Positions 27,295 through 35,911 of a stretch of 64,000 nucleotides of DNA are shown here, in pieces. Every line of letters starts with the position of its first letter. The stretch's first letter is position 1. The notes below the pieces were generated by a model. That model worked only from the letters and a program-made list of their open reading frames with translations, had not been told where the DNA came from and did not search any database. A program made the translations under genes and the position numbers. The stretch comes from JACRAV01 sp964571235. Lineage in GTDB: Bacteria > Zixibacteria > MSB-5A5 > GN15 > FEB-12. The stretch is from assembly GCA_964571235.1 (NCBI GenBank), contig CAZNAI010000002.1:62001-126000 (forward strand), given 5' to 3'.

Positions 27295-28917
27295 CTAAAA
27301 TCGCATTCCAATCTCCGATTGTAACCTGAGGCCGTCGATATCGTCACCTGAGTTAAACTGGGTTGTCATCCCGACAAACCAATTACGGCGGAAATCACAT
27401 TGGCCGCCCAATTCAAACCACTGGCTTGTGCGGTTATCGACACCGGCATCGGCCCGATAACTGTAACCACCAAGACCGAACGAAAGGAGGAGCTGAGTTC
27501 GAACATAATCGGAAGCGCGGGCGGAGTAATTGTATCCGTGCTCGGTAGGACCGTCGAATGCGGCATACTGCCCCGAGATGCGAGAGGTGGCGCTCCAGAG
27601 AGTCGATTTGCTGAGATTGACCGAGTACGAATAAGCAGGGTCGGGTTCTCCCTCGCGATCGCGAAGGCCAAAGCTCAGCGATGACTGAATGTTTTTGGGC
27701 AACGAGAGATCAAGTTGGGAGCGGACGCCTTGACGCAAGTGATCGTCGAAAAGGCTGTCAACAGTTGAGCGGGTATCAACGGTCCAGTAGTTGGTTCGGT
27801 TGTCGTACGCAAGGCTTAATCGCGCGCCTTTTGAAAGGCGGTACCAGCCGTTCAAATACACGCTTGTAAGTGAGATCGACTTGCCCGTTTTTTCCTTGCG
27901 CCAACCGCGATTGAAGTCGAATTCGGTAGTGTGGTAGACTCCCCATAGACTGCCGTGGCTAATACGGCCCTGCAATGAGGCCAACTCCCGGCTGACATCG
28001 CCACTATGATATTCACCGATGACGGCAATCGTCTGTTCAACGTAGGTGGTGGCGGCTGTTCCCGCGATGTAGGTAAAGTATGCGCCGGCCTTTTGAATGG
28101 GAATGGCGTCGGGATCGTACGCCCATTGGGGCGCGGCGCCGGCGAGCAGGCCGACGCGGGTCTTTTCACTCATGTGGCTTTCGATTAAGGCGCCATCGAG
28201 ATATCCGGCAGAAGCGACTCGCCGAGGAAGAATTCGTCCGACGGCACCATTGAATCGCGACTGCGGTTCGTCGTAGGTTAGGGACAGTTCCCACATGCGA
28301 TTTTCCCAAGCCTGACGGTCGACTAGTGATGTGTACGAACGGTCGCGCTGATCGTATCTCCCCCGTCCACGGAAATTGAGTGTAACTTCCCGGCCAAATA
28401 GTCGACGCACCTTGAGATTCAAACGGGCGGTCGATTGCTGGAAGTCCAGATTTGAAGCGCTCCGGTCGTTCCACGAGTAGTACCCGACCGCGAGGCTTCC
28501 ACTGAATCTGGCAGGGAGTTTTCGGGCACGAGATACCGGCTTCGATGGCGGCGAAGTTGGCGCCGAATCAGGGACGACCTGCAATTGCATCGAGCTGTCG
28601 GGTGAAGTCGTGCTCTCAGGGATATTAGATCCGGTAAAGTAAGCGACGTCGCCTACCGCGATACCACAGGAATCTACCGCAAAGGTGCAAGATGCAGAGT
28701 GCTCGGCCACGAACACAATCTCAAGTTCGGTAGTACAACCGCCTGTCTTCTTCAAAAGCAATTTGTCGCCGACTTTGAGACCGTCGGCCGAGCCACCATT
28801 GAGATAGACATTTTCAGCGGAGAGATACCGCACGGCGAAACGAACATTTTGTGCCCCGGCCCCACAGGTGCTGATCGCTATTAATACCAGGAATTTCGCA
28901 AGAAGTGATTTGCGCAT
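27295..28917 (-). CDS. Outer-membrane beta-barrel of a multihaem cytochrome operon
   Basis: I use the ATG giving MRKSLLAKFLVLIAISTCGA, whose A is shared with the TAA stop of the 22-haem cytochrome gene (TAATG). After the signal peptide, a small SH3-like domain (YLNGGSADGLKVGDKLLLKK) spans about 25-100. A proline-rich linker of about 40 residues follows. The remaining ~370 residues alternate polar and hydrophobic residues with aromatic belts, e.g. FSGSLAVGYYSWNDRSASN, and end in the C-terminal strand LRLQSEIGMRF, whose last Phe is the BAM signal. This is a large outer-membrane barrel. Its coupling to two haem-rich proteins suggests a sheath for electron transfer, as in porin-cytochrome complexes; it has no clear MtrB/PioB signature that I can see. 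Confidence 0.85.
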   Translation of the reverse strand: MRKSLLAKFLVLIAISTCGAGAQNVRFAVRYLSAENVYLNGGSADGLKVGDKLLLKKTGGCTTELEIVFVAEHSASCTFAVDSCGIAVGDVAYFTGSNIPESTTSPDSSMQLQVVPDSAPTSPPSKPVSRARKLPARFSGSLAVGYYSWNDRSASNLDFQQSTARLNLKVRRLFGREVTLNFRGRGRYDQRDRSYTSLVDRQAWENRMWELSLTYDEPQSRFNGAVGRILPRRVASAGYLDGALIESHMSEKTRVGLLAGAAPQWAYDPDAIPIQKAGAYFTYIAGTAATTYVEQTIAVIGEYHSGDVSRELASLQGRISHGSLWGVYHTTEFDFNRGWRKEKTGKSISLTSVYLNGWYRLSKGARLSLAYDNRTNYWTVDTRSTVDSLFDDHLRQGVRSQLDLSLPKNIQSSLSFGLRDREGEPDPAYSYSVNLSKSTLWSATSRISGQYAAFDGPTEHGYNYSARASDYVRTQLLLSFGLGGYSYRADAGVDNRTSQWFELGGQCDFRRNWFVGMTTQFNSGDDIDGLRLQSEIGMRF

Positions 28918-30590
28918 TAGTGTCGTCCTCGCGGGTGACAGTCGTAACACGCGACGCTGGCGTATTGATAATTGTTCACACTCGCATGCTTCGAATCGGT
29001 GGTCGTCTTGGAGTGAGTGTGGCAGTCGATGCAGGAGAAATCCGCGAAACTACCCGGATTAGTATGGCAAGTGGCGCAGGAATTCCAGACCGCGGCGTGG
29101 GCACCGGAATTGATCGGGAAGAACTGAGCGTCGTGATCCCATGACGACGGTGACCAGGCAGTTGTCGAGTGACAGGTCTGGCAGGTAGTTGGGAAGTTGG
29201 CGGCGGCATGAATCGGAGCGGTCGTGTTATTGTAATCAGTTTGGTGGCACGAGACACAGGTTGTGGGAGTCCCGGTGTATCCGGAAGCATGGCACGAGAC
29301 GCATGATGCCGTGGCGTGTGCGCCGGTCAATGGGAAGGCGGTAGTTGCGTGATTGAACGACGAGGGCGACCAGGCGGTGGTTGTGTGACATACAGTGCAG
29401 TCGTGGTCGAAATTGGCCAATACATGATTGGGGTCGATCACTCCGGTGAAATCAGATTGGTGACATGCGTAGCAGGTTGACGGTGTGCCGGCATAGGTGG
29501 TCGCGTGACAAGCTAAACACGCAAGCGTTGTGTGGGCGCCGGTGAGCGGAAATGACGTGCCGGCGTGATTGAAATTGGCTGGTGTCCATCCGGCGGTAGT
29601 GTGGCAGGTCGTACAATTGTGATCGAAGTTTGCCAGAACATGGTTAGGGTCACCGACATTTTGGAAGTTTGTCTGGTGGCACGACCAGCAATCAGCAGGT
29701 GTGCCGGCATATCCGTTCGTGTGGCAGTCTGTGCAGAGCACCGTGCGGTGTTTTCCGGTTAGAGGAAAGGCGGTCAAGTCGTGGTTGTATTGCGCCGGTT
29801 TGAATGAAGTTGTCGAATGGCACACGGCGCAGTTGTGATCAAATCCGCTCTGCGAGTGATTCGGTTCGGTCGTGCCGAGAAAATCTGCAGAATGGCAACT
29901 GTAACAGTCAGTCGCGGTGCCGTCAAATGATGTCACATGGCAGGACCGGCAATCGATTGACCGGTGGGCGCCGGTGAGTTGAAACGTCTTGTGCGTGTAT
30001 GTCGCATTCGCCCAGGTTCCCGAGGCGGCATGGTGACATCGCTCGCAATCGGTGGAGAATCCGGCGCCAGTATGGGACGGATTACTGGTTGCGGCATATG
30101 CCTCCGAGTGGCATCCCATGCAGTCCATCGTTGTGCCGGCGTACTCCTGACGGGCATGATTCTGGTGGCAGGCCTCGCAATCGGCCACCGCGTGCACGCC
30201 GGTTAACGCAAAACCTTTTTGAGCGTGTATATCGAGTAAGTCGCGCCGTCCTTGCCAGTCACGTGTGGTGTGGCAATTATCGCAGGTTTGACCTAACTGG
30301 CCAAGGTGCTGGTCGGCGTGGCAGTCGATACACGAGGTGCTCACATGGTTAAACTGTGGCGTTTTGTGACAGCCAATACACTGGGCGGAGGTGTGGGCCC
30401 CGGTTAAGCGAAAGCCGGTTTCGTCATGGTTGAACAACATGGGTGATTTGAGCTCGGCCCACGATTCAGAGGTATGGCAGTCCTGACAATCCCACTTCAG
30501 TTTGCCGTGAGGGTTTTGTGAGGACTGACTGAACAACATGCCGGCCGCAATGAAAAGAGCCAGCAACGTTAGCGGAATGATCTTTTTCAT
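28917..30590 (-). CDS. 22-haem cytochrome c
   Basis: The ATG giving MKKIIPLTLLALFIAAGMLF overlaps the upstream stop (ATGA); the 557-residue product has a signal peptide and 22 CxxCH haem sites, counted directly. Long stretches are built from a repeated unit of about 65 residues with three haems each, e.g. NHVLANFDHNCTTCHTTAGW, then FPLTGAHTTLACLACH and then GTPSTCYACH. Most units supply histidines (NH, GAH) as likely second axial ligands. No CX4CH or other variant sites are seen. It is exported and should sit in the periplasm or in the barrel of the next gene, giving a long haem wire. The family is class III-like (cytochrome c3/doubled CxxCH). Confidence 0.94.
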   Translation of the reverse strand: MKKIIPLTLLALFIAAGMLFSQSSQNPHGKLKWDCQDCHTSESWAELKSPMLFNHDETGFRLTGAHTSAQCIGCHKTPQFNHVSTSCIDCHADQHLGQLGQTCDNCHTTRDWQGRRDLLDIHAQKGFALTGVHAVADCEACHQNHARQEYAGTTMDCMGCHSEAYAATSNPSHTGAGFSTDCERCHHAASGTWANATYTHKTFQLTGAHRSIDCRSCHVTSFDGTATDCYSCHSADFLGTTEPNHSQSGFDHNCAVCHSTTSFKPAQYNHDLTAFPLTGKHRTVLCTDCHTNGYAGTPADCWSCHQTNFQNVGDPNHVLANFDHNCTTCHTTAGWTPANFNHAGTSFPLTGAHTTLACLACHATTYAGTPSTCYACHQSDFTGVIDPNHVLANFDHDCTVCHTTTAWSPSSFNHATTAFPLTGAHATASCVSCHASGYTGTPTTCVSCHQTDYNNTTAPIHAAANFPTTCQTCHSTTAWSPSSWDHDAQFFPINSGAHAAVWNSCATCHTNPGSFADFSCIDCHTHSKTTTDSKHASVNNYQYASVACYDCHPRGRH

Positions 30591-32287
30591 TTGTTGTTCT
30601 CCTGAATATTGGGAATAATGCCGCCGTGGCACGACACACAGGTTGTGTCGAGGGGCTTGTAGGCCACAAACAAAGCGCCATCGACGGTAGTAGGTCGGTG
30701 ACACTTTGAGCAAGGGACGTTCTTGTGGGCGCCGTCGAGTTTGAATCGGGTCAATACGTTATGGTCAAATTTATTGGCTTTCCAGTTGGCGGGGGTGTGG
30801 CAGAGATTGCAGTCAGTGTTTTCTTCTCCTGCTTTGGCGAACTGCGCACGATGAGGATCGGTGTGGCACGACCAGCAGTCCGGTTTGGCAAGGGCCATCG
30901 CGAGGACGGTATCGCCGGTGGAAGTGAGAATGCCGAGGTGACATTTTTTGCAGGCGACTGTCTGGTGTTTGTCAGTGAGGGCGAATTTGGTGACGTTGTG
31001 GTCAAACTTCACGGTGCGCCACGAATCTAAGGTGTGGCAGAAATCGCATCCGCTTTGCGAGACGAATTTGTTCACCTCTCCCCTATGGGGATCGGAATGG
31101 CAATCCACACAGCGGGTCGTGCTGAATCTAAACTGGAACGCCACCGGCGCACCGGGTGATGTTTTGCTGAGGTGGCAGGCGTCGCAGGGGACGGCCCGGT
31201 GCGAGCCTTTGAGCGGATAAGCCGATTGATCGTGTTGTGACATCAGGAATTTTGCAGGTGCAAATCCGGACACGGTGTGACATTCCTCGCAGGCGCCTTT
31301 GGACTCGCGCTTGGCAAATTCGCCTTTATGATAGTCGGCGTGACAGTCGCGGCAGTTGGCAAATTTGAGACTGGCCCGTTCTTTCCCCGGTGAGTGACAT
31401 TTGTCGCAGGCGATGACCGAGTGTATCCCCTCCAGCGGGTAGCGCGTTTTGCCGTGATCAAACTTCGCCTTGTCGGTCACATGCCAGCCGCTGGTGGAAT
31501 GACAGTTCTGGCAATTGTCCCCCAGTTTCCCTTTGTGAAAATCCGCGTGACAACTCGTGCAATTGCCGAACTGCAGGCCGATGAATTTGGAAAAGCTGGA
31601 ATCGGCCGGTGCTCGGTGGTCAACGACTTGTGCGTGGCACTTTGCACACGCGACATTGAGGTGTTTGCCGTCAAGCGTGTACTTTGCTTTGGCGTGATCG
31701 AAACCGGTTGCCGGTTTCCAGGCTGAGGTAGTGTGACAGGTTGAACAGGCGGCGGTCAGTTGCCCGCGGTGTTCGTCAGTGTGGCAACTTGAACACACGG
31801 CCGACAGTCCAAGAAATGTGCTGTCGCGATTGACATGATCCTTGGTTATTGCGGCTGTGTCGCTAAGGAAATTGCCTGTGTGACACTTACGGCAATCCAA
31901 GCCGGCATGTTTTCCATCCAGCGTGTAACCGGTGAAGGAATGATCGAATGTATCTCTACCACCTTTCCAGTAAATCAGAGAAAAGTCCCGCCCTTGGTGC
32001 TCGACATGGCAAGTCTGGCATTCGCGATACGACTGCTTGCCGTGGAGACCGGTACCCGTTTGCAAACGCTGGGCAATCGCGGTGTGGCATGCCAAACACT
32101 TATCGGCCACGAGTTCGCGCTTGACACCGTGGCATTTTGTGCAATTCTCAACTCCTTCGAGCGACGCGTGCGCACGGTGAAGTTCGCCGGGTGAAATTTG
32201 AGCCGAGAGTGTCGTGCGTAGCATGACAATCACCACAATGAGTGCGATTGATCTCATTAGGCCTGGGAATGAACTCGTCTGCAACAT
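30587..32287 (-). CDS. 20-haem cytochrome c
   Basis: 20 CxxCH sites were counted in this 566-residue protein, beginning with VENCTKCHGVKRE and ending with TTCVSCHGG. The start shown shares its A with the TGA of the cytochrome b-like gene (TGATG); an ATG 10 codons later (MRSIALIVVIVMLRTTLSAQ) is equally possible and gives a tidy signal peptide. Many sites come as FDH-x(n)-DGKH-xxx-CxxCH, the same spacing seen in the 22-haem protein, so the two are probably related. Expected in the periplasm. It likely takes electrons from the cytochrome b and passes them outward. Confidence 0.93.
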   Translation of the reverse strand: MLQTSSFPGLMRSIALIVVIVMLRTTLSAQISPGELHRAHASLEGVENCTKCHGVKRELVADKCLACHTAIAQRLQTGTGLHGKQSYRECQTCHVEHQGRDFSLIYWKGGRDTFDHSFTGYTLDGKHAGLDCRKCHTGNFLSDTAAITKDHVNRDSTFLGLSAVCSSCHTDEHRGQLTAACSTCHTTSAWKPATGFDHAKAKYTLDGKHLNVACAKCHAQVVDHRAPADSSFSKFIGLQFGNCTSCHADFHKGKLGDNCQNCHSTSGWHVTDKAKFDHGKTRYPLEGIHSVIACDKCHSPGKERASLKFANCRDCHADYHKGEFAKRESKGACEECHTVSGFAPAKFLMSQHDQSAYPLKGSHRAVPCDACHLSKTSPGAPVAFQFRFSTTRCVDCHSDPHRGEVNKFVSQSGCDFCHTLDSWRTVKFDHNVTKFALTDKHQTVACKKCHLGILTSTGDTVLAMALAKPDCWSCHTDPHRAQFAKAGEENTDCNLCHTPANWKANKFDHNVLTRFKLDGAHKNVPCSKCHRPTTVDGALFVAYKPLDTTCVSCHGGIIPNIQENNK

Positions 32288-33216
32288 CAGAACCATCCGT
32301 ACCCGGTCCAGAGCGCGACACCGATATGAATGGCCATGATGACGTACATGATGATCGCGAACGGCTTGTGGATAACATGCCAGTAGTGAAACAACTGCTG
32401 TACCTGGGCCAACAGGGTAATGCGACGCCGCAAAATGGCGCGCTCAAAAGAAATATCGAACAGGTCTTTCCCCTGTTTCCCGGGAAGAACGATGATCGCC
32501 GACAGTTTTCGCCGAAGACGACGCTTGGTCAGTGGGCGCAGGAGATCATCGAACATGAGCGAAACAACCGATGCCCAGGCGCCACGGTGCTTATGAATGA
32601 GTGTCGTAGTAAATAACTGATCGACTCTCGCCAGAATCGAGTCGTCAAGTTGGAAGCGTCGTTTGAGGTCATTGGCGATGTTCGCTCCGACCGATTCAAG
32701 TTCCTGGAGCGAAAGTTCATCTCCCATCATATTTCTCGGTACCTGCGAATAGAGATACCTTCCGAAGTAGCCACTGAGCGCCACCGCGACCATCGACCAA
32801 AAGCTGACGGCGACCAGTCCTTGAACTTTGAACGATGTGTGGAGCACAATAAGGAGCGGCCCGATCACGCCAAGGTAGATGTGAAAATCGAGTAGTTTCC
32901 GCAGAGGAAACGATCTCCCCAAAAGGCGAGTCCGCTTACGAACAGAGTAGATCAGCATGAGGACCATCATCACGGATCCCGCAATTCCATAGGCCAGACC
33001 GGCAGAGCCGGCGGGCCGGAAGATTCGATACCCTTCGTGATGCGGCCGCTCGATATATGGCGTCATGTAGTACGAGTACCCTTCGTAGAGACACCACACC
33101 AGAAGTCCCAGCGAGACTAAATAGAGCACCCAGAGAAAATACCGGCTGGATGATTCTCCTGCAGTGCTGTTATCAGTTATTGACTCGGGCATCGATTCAC
33201 GAACGGGGCTTAGCAT
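32287..33216 (-). CDS. Cytochrome b-like inner-membrane protein
   Basis: A 309-residue protein with about five helices. Helix one is FLWVLYLVSLGLLVWCLY. The pair of helices around residues 110-150 carries His in LLDFHIYLGVIGPLLIVLHT, and the last helices carry His in YWHVIHKPFAIIMYVIMAIH. Four or more in-membrane histidines are the usual sign of two b haems. A basic stretch (KRRLRRKL) lies between the helix groups. It most resembles the cytochrome b561/ferric-reductase-like group, as seen in quinol-oxidising modules; exact family membership is not certain. It is the first gene of the operon and probably oxidises or reduces quinone for the haem-rich proteins downstream. Confidence 0.83.
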   Translation of the reverse strand: MLSPVRESMPESITDNSTAGESSSRYFLWVLYLVSLGLLVWCLYEGYSYYMTPYIERPHHEGYRIFRPAGSAGLAYGIAGSVMMVLMLIYSVRKRTRLLGRSFPLRKLLDFHIYLGVIGPLLIVLHTSFKVQGLVAVSFWSMVAVALSGYFGRYLYSQVPRNMMGDELSLQELESVGANIANDLKRRFQLDDSILARVDQLFTTTLIHKHRGAWASVVSLMFDDLLRPLTKRRLRRKLSAIIVLPGKQGKDLFDISFERAILRRRITLLAQVQQLFHYWHVIHKPFAIIMYVIMAIHIGVALWTGYGWF

Positions 33217-33668
33217 GTGTAGTTATGACCTTCTGTCTTCTACAACTCACGAGTGGCGGGCGATTTGATCTGCATTCAGTATAGTATCGGCACTTTCAAT
33301 TTCAATATTAAATTGCAAATGAAAAGTATACATGCGCCCTAAACGTCGCAACTCATTATCGCAATTAGCATTACGGATGACGCCTGATTGTTCAAGGCGG
33401 GCTAACTTATCCCCTTTGCGACTGCGACCTATCCGATTGAAAACCGACCCATGCGTTCTGTCGAGCATATTGGTCGTGATGGAAGGCATTCATGGATGCC
33501 CAGATTCGCTGATTCCCTCACGCGATCAATCGTAAGCTACGTTAGATCGCAGTTGCTACTGTCTTTTATCTTTGCTCTCTCCGCTGAGCCATATATCGTA
33601 ATCGCCAGACTCGATGATGCCACGCACACACGTGGATTAACTCGCCATTTCTGTACAGAGGAGTAACT
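33217..33668. other. 452-base divergent intergenic region
   Basis: It separates the haem-conduit operon (minus) and the SPFH gene (plus), so it should hold both promoters. Part of it (33290-33340) is AT-rich. No credible gene: small open frames on both strands lack a start context or family features. AGAGGAG just before the SPFH start is its ribosome site. Confidence 0.7.
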
Positions 33669-34559
33669 ATGATTTTCATCCTTGCCGTTGTGCTTTCCAT
33701 CGCCGGTTTTATCGCATGGAAGAGAGCCGGTGGTATTGCAAAGCAGAACATCAATGCCGGTCGATCGGTAGCTTCCGTTTCGCTGTTGGTGGCTATCGTG
33801 TTCGGCGCTGTGGCGGTGATCCAGTGTTTCACGCAGATTCCGGCAGGTCATGTCGGGGTTGTCGATTTCTTTGGTATCGTCTCCGCCCGCACGTTGCCGG
33901 CCGGGATAAACTTGGTTAATCCAATGGCGCGAGTGGTCAAGTTCTCCATCCAGACCAAAGAACAGAAGGAGGCGATGCAGGTTTTATCACGCGAGGGACT
34001 TACCATTGGACTGGAGATCAGCGCACTGTACCGCTTGAACCCCGATTCGGCCGCATCGGTATACCGAACTGTCGCCGGGGGTGACTATGAAAATGTTATT
34101 CTTAAGCCGCAATTTCGCTCTATCAGCCGTTCGGTGACTGCCGGATTTCAAGCCAGCGCTCTGTATTCTTCCGAACGCGAGCGCCTGAGCGCGACTATTC
34201 AGGATGAACTGGCCAAAACAATTGAATCCCGAGGAGTTTTTATCGAATCTACGCCCCTTCGCAATGTCTCCCTTCCTGTTCAACTGAGTGAGGCCATCGA
34301 ACAGAAACAGCGCGCCGATCAGGAAAGTCAGCGCATGGAGTTCGTCTTGACGAAGGAAAAACAGGAGGCCGACCGAAAGCGAATTGAGGCCCAGGGGATT
34401 GCCGATTTTCAGACGATCGTTTCATCCGGAATCAGCGATCAGCTTCTCCGGTGGAAGGGTGTCGAGGCAACTGAGAAACTGGCGCATTCAGCCAACACCA
34501 AGGTGATCATAATCGGCTCCGGCAAAGATGGCCTGCCGGTGATTCTGGATACCAAGTGA
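33669..34559 (+). CDS. SPFH/Band 7 (prohibitin-like) membrane protein
   Basis: A 296-residue protein with an N-terminal helix (FILAVVLSIAGFIAW) and another near residues 35-52. The SPFH domain (about 60-230) has GHVGVVDFFGIVS, LPAGINLVNPMARVVKFSIQ and VLSREGLTIGLEISALYRL. A charged coiled coil (EAIEQKQRADQESQRMEFVL, KEKQEADRKRIEAQG) follows, as in prohibitins. Such proteins form ring-like oligomers on membranes and help organise or control turnover of membrane complexes. AGAGGAG precedes the ATG. It is divergent from the haem operon, and a role in keeping that complex is only a guess. Confidence 0.92.
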   Translation: MIFILAVVLSIAGFIAWKRAGGIAKQNINAGRSVASVSLLVAIVFGAVAVIQCFTQIPAGHVGVVDFFGIVSARTLPAGINLVNPMARVVKFSIQTKEQKEAMQVLSREGLTIGLEISALYRLNPDSAASVYRTVAGGDYENVILKPQFRSISRSVTAGFQASALYSSERERLSATIQDELAKTIESRGVFIESTPLRNVSLPVQLSEAIEQKQRADQESQRMEFVLTKEKQEADRKRIEAQGIADFQTIVSSGISDQLLRWKGVEATEKLAHSANTKVIIIGSGKDGLPVILDTK

Positions 34560-34718
34560 CGGGTTAGTGGGACGAGGACCTGACGGCAACAGCTAGCGTG
34601 TCCATCCTCGACGTTGTTTCAATCCTAAGCCGGGTCACCTCCCAAACTTTAATGGGTTGACTTGTCCCTGATATGTCGTATCTTTCGGCAAGCGAAATAG
34701 TTGCCCACGAGGACAGGA

Positions 34719-35906
34719 ATGGACAAACTGATTTATTTAGACTACGGTGCCACCAGCTACCCCAAGCCGGAAGAAGTCTACACCCAAATGGATACGTTTT
34801 ATCGTCAATACGGGGTCAATCCGGGGCGGTCGGGGTATGATATCTGCATGATTGCCGGATCGATGGTTGAAGATACCCGCAAGCTACTAACGAGATTCTT
34901 CAACGGAACAGATTTCAACCGGTTGATATTCGCTCTAAATGCCACCGATGCGCTCAACCTCGCGATTTTTGGCATGTTACGGCCGGGGGATCATGCAATT
35001 ACCACAATGCTTGAACACAATTCGGTACTCAGACCCCTGCACCACTTGAGCACACATAGCAATGTCGAAGTCGACTATGTCCCATTTGACGCCAAAGGGT
35101 TTGTCGATCCGGCCGATATTCGCAAGCGAATCAAAAAGAACACGCGCCTTGTGGTAGTCAACCATGGCTCCAATGTGATCGGGGCAGTTCAACCCATCAA
35201 AGAAATCGGCAAGCTCTGTCATGATGTGGGAGTTCACTTTCTGATAGACTCGTCTCAGACGGCCGGCAAGATACCGGTCGATCTTCAGGAGCAAAACATC
35301 GATGTTATCGCTTTCACCGGGCATAAATCGTTGATGGGGCCGATGGGGACCGGCGGACTCTATGTTCGCGAGGGAGTCGAAATAAAGCACACTAGAGCCG
35401 GGGGCACGGGTGTCCGTTCGGCGATGAGGGCTCATCTGGATGAGTACCCGTACCGACTTGAATACGGCACGGGAAACCTTCCCGGAATAGCTGGACTAAA
35501 TGCCGGCGTTAAGTGGATTAACAGTATCGGCCTGCACAATATCCACGCCAAGGAAACCCAACTACTATTGAAACTTCGGGACGGGCTGAGGGAAATCGAG
35601 GGCGTTACGTTGTATTGTCAGGATGACCTGCGCAATCATATTGCCGTGTTGCCGTTTAATATCGACGGTATCGAGGCGGCCAATGTCGGCACCATGCTTG
35701 ATGTTGACTACAACATTGCTTGCCGTACGGGACTGCACTGCGCTCCGCTGTTGCATGAGCAACTGGGGACAGACAAACTCCATGGCGCTGTGAGATTCGG
35801 CCTTGGGCCGCACACAATTGAGTCCGAAATCGACGCCGCGATTTCAGCCGTGCAAGAAATTGCCATGAGTCGCAAACGCACGCCAGCCCGGGCGGCGCAG
35901 GCGTGA
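34719..35906 (+). CDS. Class V aminotransferase, cysteine-desulfurase-like
   Basis: A PLP enzyme of about 395 residues. I start at the ATG giving MDKLIYLDYGATSYPKPEEV, with GAGG 6 bases upstream; an upstream TTG has no such site. Typical blocks are GRSGYDICMIAGSMVEDTRK, NATDALNLAIFGML and HNSVLRPLHHL. The Schiff-base lysine is in FTGHKSLMGPMGTGGLYV. A cysteine in the late loop RTGLHCAPLLHEQLG is placed as in TIGR01977-like members. That group has SufS/IscS-type cysteine desulfurase or selenocysteine lyase chemistry, but activity of members is little tested. It converges with the DsrK-like gene with only 5 bases between stops. Confidence 0.9.
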   Translation: MDKLIYLDYGATSYPKPEEVYTQMDTFYRQYGVNPGRSGYDICMIAGSMVEDTRKLLTRFFNGTDFNRLIFALNATDALNLAIFGMLRPGDHAITTMLEHNSVLRPLHHLSTHSNVEVDYVPFDAKGFVDPADIRKRIKKNTRLVVVNHGSNVIGAVQPIKEIGKLCHDVGVHFLIDSSQTAGKIPVDLQEQNIDVIAFTGHKSLMGPMGTGGLYVREGVEIKHTRAGGTGVRSAMRAHLDEYPYRLEYGTGNLPGIAGLNAGVKWINSIGLHNIHAKETQLLLKLRDGLREIEGVTLYCQDDLRNHIAVLPFNIDGIEAANVGTMLDVDYNIACRTGLHCAPLLHEQLGTDKLHGAVRFGLGPHTIESEIDAAISAVQEIAMSRKRTPARAAQA

Positions 35907-35911
35907 GCACG

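Noticed and set aside
28917..32287. Regular repeats that might look like a CRISPR or satellite
   Set aside because: The periodicity follows the haem-binding protein repeats; units vary at DNA level and there are no spacers.
30587..33216. NrfH/NapC-type quinol dehydrogenase
   Set aside because: The inner-membrane component has histidines in multiple helices and no CxxCH, so it is cytochrome b-like rather than NapC-like.
33247..33489. 80-codon minus-strand open frame between the haem operon and the SPFH gene
   Set aside because: No convincing ribosome site and no recognisable domain; the region is more likely promoters.
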